Part shown: positions 56,598-64,000 of the stretch, piece after piece | How the letters are laid out: each line of letters begins with the position of its first letter | Position numbering within the stretch: the stretch's first letter is position 1 | Assembly: GCA_039566865.1 (NCBI GenBank) | Contig: CM076957.1 | Span: forward strand, 8,689,896 to 8,753,895 | DNA length: 64,000 nucleotides | From: Aurelia coerulea | Lineage: Eukaryota > Cnidaria > Scyphozoa > Semaeostomeae > Ulmaridae | Direction of reading: 5' to 3' | The notes under the pieces: generated by a model | What the model was told of the DNA's origin: nothing | Databases searched by the model: none | Seen by the model: the letters and a program-made list of their open reading frames with translations, nothing else | Program-made: the position numbers and the translations under genes

Positions 56598-57116
56598 TTG
56601 TACCACCTTTCCAGTTTTCTAAATTTCACAAGGTCAAAGACATTTGCCTGTTTTTCGTGTTTTTCTGGTGATGTTGATATGTTGGTGCTTCTTTTTTTCA
56701 AGTATCAATTTAATGGTATTGAGGTATTAATCGATAGCGGCAAAGGGAAAAAAGAAAGAAAGATCCATGATATGCCTCAAGTAGTCTTACCATTCAGCAG
56801 CAAAAGGCACTCATTGGCTTACACGTATTTACTGGCAAATGACTACGTATCATGTTTTTTCGGAAAGAAAGTAAACAATGAAACAGCGAAACAACGTATC
56901 ATGGAGAATAAAGCTACATTTACAACCCTCGGAGACGAAGCAACACTAAGCCAAGAAATGTTTTTAAAACATTGGAAATATTTGTTTGTTGCCTGTATCC
57001 GAAGATTGGAGTCAGTAAATGACGCCAGAAGAAACATTTTTGGCAGAGATACGAGAAAGATGATAACATTATCTATTTACCTATCTTTGATGCCATACCT
57101 TGCCAAAGAAGGCTAG
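56598..57116 (+). pseudogene. XPG/FEN-like nuclease relic, right arm
   Basis: An open frame of 172 codons. From about residue 24: GDVDMLVLLFFKYQFNGIEVL, then SKRHSLAYTYLLANDYVSCFFGKKV, LGDEATLSQEMF, LFVACIRRLESVNDARRNIFGRD. D-x-D before a hydrophobic strand and a later L-x-x-x-D block followed by glycine mimic the metal-binding acidic residues and helix-turn of XPG/FEN nucleases. The first ~22 residues are outside the arm and probably not native. Lengths are far below a full nuclease, so this is a duplicated C-terminal piece. Confidence 0.5.
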
Positions 57117-57751
57117 AGTTTCACTGTAAAAGAGCCAAACTACGAAAAGAGCCTTTACGTTGTTACGCTAACAGACTCATAGTAGAAATATGGACCATCC
57201 AGAAAGACATTCTTAGAGTGAAGACGGATCATTATGTCGAGTCAGGATTGCTTACCGGAAGACATTGATGAATGCCTACAAGAGGCAGCTGATGACACTA
57301 TTAACCAAGATTTTAATGTTTCTGAAGATAAGTATGAGTTGGAAGAGATTGAAGATATAAAATAGTTTTGCTGTCGTCGCTAATTAAAAAAAACTACTTT
57401 AGAAAAATAGTTCCATTGAAATGGTATTTTGAGTACTGTGACGTCATATCACATGACCGGAAGTTAGAAAATTAAATTTTTAGTAAGAAAATTTAATGTT
57501 TAGATTGTTACTATGTTTGCCGTTGATTTATAGTTGGCAGCTTAAACAGCTTCTTGAATTTATATGGTTTTACGTGTTTTGCTGAAAACGAGGCTTTTTC
57601 GTGAAAACGAGGCTGAAGGCCCCGGAAATTCGCCGTATAACATCGATTTTCGTAATCAGCGCCCCAGAATTGACCAAAAACACTCATCCATATAAATTCC
57701 ATCATTTTCTTACCACACCCCCCTCCACCGCCTGGACTATAGCCATCGCAA

Positions 57752-60700
57752 CACTTGATTTTTGTACTTGGAACCTGAATAGCATTACTGCGTATGATTT
57801 TTTACGAGTGTCCCTAATCGAGGCGTACAACTCTGTTTATAACTACGACCTGATTGGAATTGTTGAGACCCATCTTGATAGCACGATCGAGGAAGGTAGA
57901 CTGGCACTGGATGGCTATACTTTTATCAAAAGTAACCATCCACATGATATCAAAAGGGGTGGTGTCGGGCTTTATATCAAAGAATCCCTTCCTTCACAAA
58001 ATCGTTCTGACCTCGCCACTCTCCCTGAATGTGTTGTGTGTGAGATCCAATTAAACAGAAAAAAGTACTTTTTTGTCGTACTCTATAGAAGTCCAAGTCA
58101 GGGCCAGAGTGAGTTTGATGACTTCACGATAAACTTTGAGTTATTGCTTTCTAAAATACATGCTGAAAATCCCTTCTGCGTGGTTATTACTGGTGATTTT
58201 AATTGTCGATCATCACAATGGTGGGAACATGATATTGAGAACAACGAGGGAAGAGTATTTGAGCCTTTCGTGTCTGAACTTGGCCTTCACCAGTTAATCT
58301 CAGAACCAACTCACATCATGGGTGATTCTCAATCTTGCATTGATCTAATTTTTACTGATCAGCCCAATCTCGTTATCGAATCTGGTGTTCATCAGTCACT
58401 ACACGAGCAATGTCATCATCAAATTGTTTATGGAAAATTGTCTGTGTCAAATATAGCAACACCTCCTTACACCCGTAAGGTTTGGTATTATGATAAGGCA
58501 GATTTTGTGGCGATCAGGAAAAGTATTGAAATGTTCCGTTGGCACGAGCATCTTGACAAAATAACATGCCCTAACGAACAGATCAAATTTCTTAATGAAG
58601 TTCTTTTGAATATCTATTCAAATTTTATACCTAATAAGATGAAAACGATCCGGCCTTGCCAAGCACCCTGGATAACACAAACTGTTAAGAATTTTCTGAG
58701 GAAAAAGAACCGTGCTTATAAAAATTTTGTGAGGAGAGGTCAACCAGACGACAGGCTCGAAGGAATACAAAAAATGATAACTGAAGGTTCGAAATTGATT
58801 GAAGATGCGAAGCGTAATTATTTTCTTAAAGTTGGAAACACCTTAGTAAACCCCGAGACCTCCAGCAGGACCTATTGGTCTCTAATTAACACTGTTCTAA
58901 ACAAGGCAAAGATCCCCATAATACCACCTCTTTTTGAGAACGGGTTATTCATAACTGATTTCTCTGAAAAGGCACAAATTTTCAACGACTATTTTATACT
59001 TCAGTGTACGACAATTGACACCGGGACTGAAATCCCGCATTATGTTCCAGTAGCTACTACTCTGATAAACGACTTTGGTATTTCCGATGAAAAGATACTG
59101 AATATTATCAGATCACTTAATTCTCAAAAGGCTCATGGCTGGGATGAAATATCTGTGAGAATGATAAAATTAAGTGATGCTGCATTAGTTGTCCCGCTGA
59201 AGATAATATTCGCGAACTGTTTGAGTTGTGGTCTTTTCCCCCAAATATGGAAATGTGCAAATGTTGTGCCTGTGCACAAAAAGAATGAGAAAAATGTCAA
59301 AGGTAACTACCGTCCAATCTCCCTTCTTCCTATTTTTGGCAAAATACTTGAAAAGCTAATATATGATTCTTTATATTCACACCTTGTCTCATGTGAGCTA
59401 CTTATTCCAAACCAGTCAGGTTTTCGTCCAGGTGACTCAACGATAAACCAGCTAATCTCCATAACTCACACCATCTTTAAAGCTTTCGACTGCAATCCGC
59501 CGCTTGATGTTCGTTCTGTTTATCTTGATATCTCCAAAGCCTTTGACAGGGTGTGGCATGATGGTCTTGTCTACAAACTTAAACGATGTGGTGTTTCAGG
59601 ACAGCTCCTTTCTCTTATCCAGAGTTTTCTTAGAGATCGAAAGCAGCGAACTGTTTTGAACGGAAAATGCTCTGTTTGGGGAGATATCTCAGCCGGAGTA
59701 CCTCAGGGCTCTATTTTGGGGCCCTTGTTTTTCCTTGTTTACATAAATGATCTTACTGAAAATCTGAAGTGCAATGTCAAACTGTTCGCCGACGATACAT
59801 CACTATTTACCGTTGTACATGATAAAAACACAGCTGCCAATGATATGAACCATGACTTAGAGTTGATAAGACAGTGGGCTCATGACTGGAGGATGTCATT
59901 CAATCCTGATCCGCAAAAGCAAGCTGTAGAAATAATTTTTTCAAGGAAAAGAAATAAAATTGATCATCCAATGATCCGTTTTAACAATACACCTGTGAAG
60001 AAAGTAGATGAACATAAGCATTTAGGACTTTTTCTTGACTCAAAGCTTTCATTTGCTGCCCACATCAAGGCAGCTATCACTAAAACACGTAGGGGTATCG
60101 GTTTGCTGAAATATCTTTCCAAATATCTCCCCAGACATACACTTAATGAAATATACAAGCTGTACGTGCGACCACATCTAGACTACGGGGATGTCATTTA
60201 TCATATTCCTGCAAAAGTATGTGAATTTAGTGGAAATACAATTTTGCCAAATGTCATGGAGAAGCTAGAGTCCATTCAATATTCTGCTGCTCTTGCTGTT
60301 TCAGGAACATGGAAGGGTACGTCGAGAGAGAAGCTGTATGCAGAGCTTGGCTGGGAATCGCTAAGTCTCCGTCGGTGGAGCAGACGCCTTACCCTGTTCT
60401 ACAAGTTTATAAATAATCTAGCTCCTGACTATACTACAGATCCAATCCCACCACAACGGCAGTCACGATACTCTCTTCGCAAGCAGGATGTCATTGGGCG
60501 AATAAGGGCAAGGACAGAAAAATTCCAATCTAGCTTCTATCCTCACTGCCTTTCAGAGTGGAACAAGCTGGATTCAGAAATTAGACTTGCGCCTTCCATT
60601 GCTGCATTCAAGACAAAGCTGCTATCAAAAATTCGCCCCCTGCCAAAATCTGTCTTCAGGATACACGACCCAACAGGTCTATCTTATCTTACACAACTTC

Positions 60701-61017
60701 GGGTTGGTCTCAGTAAATTGAACTTTCACAAATTCAAGCATAATTTCAGAGATACCATAAACCCAATGTGCCCAACTAATGATGGCATTGAGGACACGGG
60801 ACACTTTTTGTTGCTTTGCCCTTCCTTTGAAGTATTACGAAGAGACCTTCTCGCTGGAGTTTCCTCTTTATTACGACCACATGGATTGACCAATCCTTCA
60901 AATGATGTTCTACTAAAGATTTTAATGTATGGTGATAACGATCTTCCAGATGATGTTAATAAAAACATACTTCTTTTAACTCTGCGTTTTATCCATAAAA
61001 CTGGCCGATTTGATTAG
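57752..61017 (+). CDS. LINE ORF2: endonuclease, reverse transcriptase, C-terminal Cys-His domain
   Basis: About 1087 codons, open throughout. The frame begins upstream in the palindrome, but native text starts at TLDFCTWNLNSITAYDFL. Endonuclease: IGIVETHLDS, VITGDFNCRSSQWW, SCIDLIFTDQ, QCHHQIVYGKL. RT: AHGWDEISVRMIK, NYRPISLLPIFGKILEK, YLDISKAFDRVWHDGL, SAGVPQGSILGPLFF and FADD (59785-59796). Then HKHLGLFLDSKLSF, PHLDYGDVIYH, WNKLDSEIRLAPS, and a C-terminal CPTNDGIEDTGHFLLLCP block with Cys and His that may bind RNA. No native ATG: translation would need an upstream start, so the copy itself is probably silent. Clade (CR1/Jockey group) not resolved. Confidence 0.93.
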
Positions 61018-61273
61018 CAAGTCCCTAAATCATACAACCACCATCCCTCTTTTAGTAAGCGCTATTTTTTTTTTCTCTTTCTTCTTTCTCTAGTTGTTGC
61101 GTAGTGTGCTATGTTCGTTTTTTCTGTTTTATGTAGCCATAAGGTAGTCATTGTTTTTCGCTCCTAATGGTATTGTTTTAGTGGTAGGGTATAGTATATT
61201 GTAAGTAGTGTAGTTAGTAATTCGTTTTGTAAGCTTTTAATGGAATGTAAAAAAAAAAAAAAAAAAAAAAAAA
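61018..61273 (+). mobile_element. LINE 3' UTR and poly(A)
   Basis: A short 3' UTR with CCATAAGGTAGTCATTG and GTAAGTAGTGTAGTTAG, repeated in the other family copies, ends in AATGGAATGT and 25 A residues (61249-61273). No AATAAA is present directly before the tail. Confidence 0.85.
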
Positions 61274-61286
61274 ATAGCCATCGCAA

Positions 61287-61784
61287 AGTCTCTCAAATTT
61301 CTTGTGGATCGTTTTTGGTGCCCCCTCAAAAAGTCTCACTGGGGGTCCGAAACACCCCTGCCACGACGCCACTGCTTTAGCCCCGGTCTCCCCTGTTGTA
61401 AGTTTTAGGGTTTTTGAGACCACATATTTGAGACCACATTTCACCTTTTCAAGACCAGAAAGTATGGAAGAGACCACACTAATATAGGCACTGCTGCTAT
61501 ACAAAAGCATTATTGCTTCTGGAACAATCAATATCTTGTTACTAGGCCTGCACAGCGCGGCTATCGCCGCGTCTCCGCATTCGCTTTGACCCCCTTATGT
61601 TCGTCACAATTTCAGGGCAGTGGCATGTGATTAATTCCAAAACGCGCACGGGTTTTTTTCAGAACAAAGGGATTTTTACGCATTATTCGTCAAAAAAAAA
61701 TTGCTAAAGGTTTGCGAGATTTTTCAGACAGAAAAACGTTGCTGCATAGTTTTTCTCGCGTTATTCGTGCCGGTTTAACCCTAA
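61287..61784. other. No gene recognised; fragments of element ends
   Basis: GCCACGACGCCACTG at about 61359-61373 is a hAT-like right end, directly followed by AGCCCCGGTCTCCCC, the inverse of the end at 36357. GAGACCACAT is repeated at 61416-61440. None has its partner in the window. Confidence 0.4.
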
Positions 61785-62001
61785 TCAATTTGGGCTTTTT
61801 TTGAGCAACCATTGTTGGGGGGGGGGGGGGTGCAAAACTGCCTTAGACTCATCAGAATTCAATGCAACTTGGCTCAGTTACAGAACAAGTAATTTCTTGC
61901 TTGTAGCGTAATTTAGGTGTGGCTGCCACGCCTTAAGACGTCAAAGTGACGTCACGAAGTTGAACATCTGCGAAATTCAGGCTTCCAAGTGAAATTAGAG
62001 T

Positions 62002-62937
62002 TTAAAGACCCATGACTGACCAGCAGCCTCAGCGAGCCTTTGTTTTTGTTTACAACAGTTAATAGACTGATAACAATGATTCCCACTTATCATTCATCAA
62101 AGCAAGACTCTCGCTGAACTGTCATGATTGATATATGCGATGGTGTAATAAGTCAAATTTTAAACGACCGCCAAACGGTCATTGGCTGTGCTGCATGTAA
62201 GCATCTTTAACATCCTGAACCTTGAGTACAACAACAACGCAGCTACCATACTTGAAGTTCAGGATGTTAGAAGATGCTTACATGCAGGGTTTTCAAGACT
62301 GTAGGAAGCACGAAATCGCAGAGAAATCGCATGGCAGAATTGACGAAGAACTGCCTCTAGATCTCGACACAGCTCCAAATGGACATCGGGAAAATAACTA
62401 TTGATCTGTTATTTCATGGTTTTTTCAACGAAGGAGACCAACAGACCAGGTTAAATCTGTAAATTTTTGCCCAACGGCTCGCGTCTTGCTGTGCTTGTCG
62501 ACTGCCCGACCAAAAATGATAAGGTACAGTTCCGTCTTTATTTACTTGTAATCTGATGTTTGGCATTTCCAATGCAATTCTCTGTTGAGTTCAATGCTTG
62601 ATGGTGAAGCTAATTCAGTTTCCAATGCCTGTTTGTCTGCAAATAAGCGAAATTTCCTCTGCTTTCCTCGGGCTTCCTCCTTCCTATTGTGGCCTAAGAT
62701 TGTTTCGTCTAATTTGCGTAGCCATGATTATTTAGAACGAAAATAAATGCATCTCTAAATGAATTGTTTATGGACTAAAGAAACCATTGATGTAATTTGT
62801 TTTCCATTTACGCTATTTTGGTTGAAGATTAAAGCGGATTACGAACGTTGCTATTTTCTGTATACAGAAATTAATGGAAGCTGTGGGGAAGAAGATTCGA
62901 GAGCCGCAAAGGATGCTGGTCAGTCATGGGTCTTTAA
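62002..62937. mobile_element. 928-bp TTAA-flanked element with AGACCCATGACTGACC ends
   Basis: The element is 62006-62933. Ends AGACCCATGACTGACCAGC and GCTGGTCAGTCATGGGTCT are perfect inverses; TTAA flanks both sides (62002-62005 and 62934-62937). TTAA targets occur in piggyBac and Kolobok; the terminal bases favour neither clearly. A second, internal hairpin lies at 62190-62289. A 60-codon frame at 62222-62404 is of unknown value. Confidence 0.88.
62190..62289. repeat. Internal hairpin, about 30-bp arms
   Basis: GCATGTAAGCATCTTTAACA (62192 on) is mirrored by TGTTAGAAGATGCTTACATGC ending about 62287, with one mismatch and a loop of about 40 bases that contains the ATG of the small frame at 62222. 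Confidence 0.8.
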
Positions 62938-63376
62938 AGAAGATTTTGGGTGAACGTCATGCAGTTTTTGGATCACTTTGTTGACAAATTTTGCTATACA
63001 CTTTTATTCCATTGAAAATAACGATTTTGGAGTGATATTTTGGCAGAAATTAGCCAATTCTGATGACGTCATTTGTGCGATTAATTTGTTCTACGTAAAA
63101 AGAGACCAAAAGATCCTGGAAAATGGCGATAACCTATTACAAATTTATCATTAGAGTGCTTTTTATTGAAAAGTTTGAACAAATTCAAAAAAATTGCTAA
63201 TTGGTACAAAATGGCGGCCAAAATGACGTCAATGACATCATCAAATTCCAGAAATTCCGGTATCGAATAAGTCCTTTGCTTACAGATTCATCTGCTACGT
63301 AATACATCATAATTCAATCAAAACTTTCCAACAAAATAATTGAAAAAAAATGATTCTGCTGCTACCTCCTTCAAAA

Positions 63377-64000
63377 TGGGTGTGGGTGTTGGGCTCTACT
63401 ATAAGGAATCATTTCCAGCTAAACAACGGCATGACCTCGAAACATTACCTGAATGCATAGTATGTGAATTTCAACTGAACAGGAAAAAGTATTTCTATGC
63501 AGTACTATATAGAAGTCCTAGCCAAAATCAAGAACAATTCCAAGTTTTTTATGGATGGCTTTGAGCTAATGATATCGAAGATGGCTGCCGAGAATCCATA
63601 CTGTGTGATTGTCACAGGGGATTTTAACTGTCGCTCACCTCAGTGGTGGGAGAACGATACTGAAAACGAAGAGGGTGAAATTTTTGAACCGTTTACATCC
63701 GATCTTGGCCTGCATCAAATGATCTCAGAACCAACTCATCTTATGGGCCAATCAAGGTCTTGCATTGACTTGCTATTTACGGACCAACCAAATTTATTCC
63801 TTGAGACTGGTGTTCACCCTACCCTACATGAACAATGTCACCATCAGATTGTCTATGGCAAATTAGCTGTGAACATATTAGCCCCTCCATCCTATACTCG
63901 TAGGATTTGGTTTTATGATCGAGCTAATGTAATTCCCATCAGAAGAAGTATTGAAATGTTTTGTTGGCGTAAAACTCTGGATGAAGTCAGCTGTCCTAAT
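63377..64000 (+). pseudogene. LINE endonuclease fragment, runs off the window
   Basis: GVGLYYKESFPAKQRHDLETL, CIVCEFQLNRKKYFYAVLYRSPSQ, then after a one-base insertion in a T-run (63545-63550) FELMISKMAAENPYCVIVTGDF, SPQWWENDTENEEG, SCIDLLFTDQPNLF and HEQCHHQIVYGKL follow the intact LINE (57.95-58.6 kb) closely but with many substitutions. The first ~70 residues of the endonuclease are missing. The rest lies beyond the window edge. Confidence 0.88.

Larger units (their letters stand above)
54441..57739. mobile_element. 3.3-kb palindromic element carrying an XPG-nuclease-like reading frame
   Basis: Arms 54441-55512 and 56663-57739 are inverted copies of about 1.07 kb. Ends TAGTCCAGGCGGTGG and CCACCGCCTGGACTA. 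TAG is found on both outer sides, so a 3-bp duplication is possible. The centre is interrupted by a hAT MITE (56243-56409). The coding content resembles nuclease domains of Academ-type DNA transposons, which make 3-4-bp duplications; that link is inference. Diverged fragments occur at 22.85-23.07 kb. The LINE at 57740 inserted right beside the right end. Confidence 0.72.
57739..61286 (+). mobile_element. Young LINE insertion with poly(A) and 13-bp target duplication
   Basis: The LINE body is 57752-61248, followed by an A-run to 61273. The duplication ATAGCCATCGCAA is identical at 57739-57751 and 61274-61286. The copy begins exactly at the start of the endonuclease, so ORF1 and the 5' UTR are missing. 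Perfect duplication, long A-tail and an unbroken frame all indicate a recent event. The same family appears at 24.3, 26.6-28.5, 38.0-39.0, 44.8 and 63.4 kb. Confidence 0.95.
61781..63376. mobile_element. TTAA-type (piggyBac-like) element, second copy, interrupted
   Basis: Starts TTAACCCTAATC and continues with a G-run, then GACGTCAAAGTGACGTCA and text matching 25.6-26.5 kb in inverse orientation. After the nested insertion at 62002-62937 the match continues (AATAACGATTTTGGAGTGATA, ATGGCGGCCAAAATGACGTC) to about 63375, where LINE sequence begins. The second end is not seen; the LINE may have replaced or inserted into it. Confidence 0.7.

Overview
This window looks like nuclear DNA of an invertebrate animal, most probably a cnidarian (an anthozoan such as an octocoral or coral; this is inference). 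It is AT-rich and has no operons or ribosome binding sites. It is packed with non-LTR retrotransposons (LINEs) of animal type, Penelope-like elements with GIY-YIG domains, TIR DNA transposons and microsatellites. Only one stretch (28585-29021) looks like part of an ordinary host gene: a terminal exon with a splice acceptor and a poly(A) signal. Almost everything else that encodes protein is a decayed or nested mobile element.

Layout. 1-8.6 kb: end of a G-rich repeat, LINE relics, two hAT-type elements with 8-bp target duplications, and a LINE with a single in-frame stop (4897-7744). 8.9-17.4 kb: a Penelope-like element sitting in an (ATT)n tract that is the tail of a LINE. Its 3' UTR is split by a 3.3-kb palindromic element with exactly equal 1013-bp arms and a 9-bp duplication; more LINE pieces follow. 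17.4-23 kb: small foldbacks, a LINE ORF1 with an SGNH-esterase motif split by a mariner-like element, and a Transib-like element whose ends resemble RAG signal heptamers and are flanked by a 5-bp duplication. 24-30 kb: LINE relics, a TTAA-flanked element, a 1-kb element inside a LINE RT, then the host exon. 30-40 kb: nested foldbacks, inverted CGAGCCT minisatellites and a LINE tail. 40-45 kb: an ORF1-only retroelement split by a hAT element that itself contains a LINE, then a 124-bp tandem array. 44.7-53.7 kb: a LINE whose 3' UTR is broken by a 3.8-kb TA-flanked element (carrying a Rep-like relic and two near-identical MITEs) and then by a G-rich repeat, which holds a palindromic Penelope-like insertion, which holds a hAT-like element. 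54.4-57.7 kb: a palindromic element with an XPG-nuclease-like reading frame. 57.7-61.3 kb: a young LINE with a long open frame, poly(A) and a perfect 13-bp duplication. 61.8-64 kb: nested TTAA elements and another LINE that runs off the window.

The genes do not form a pathway. What stands out is repeated nesting, up to four layers deep, with insertion order readable from target-site duplications, and large palindromes in at least four unrelated element types. All identifications come from motifs and from comparison of copies within the window; no database search was possible.
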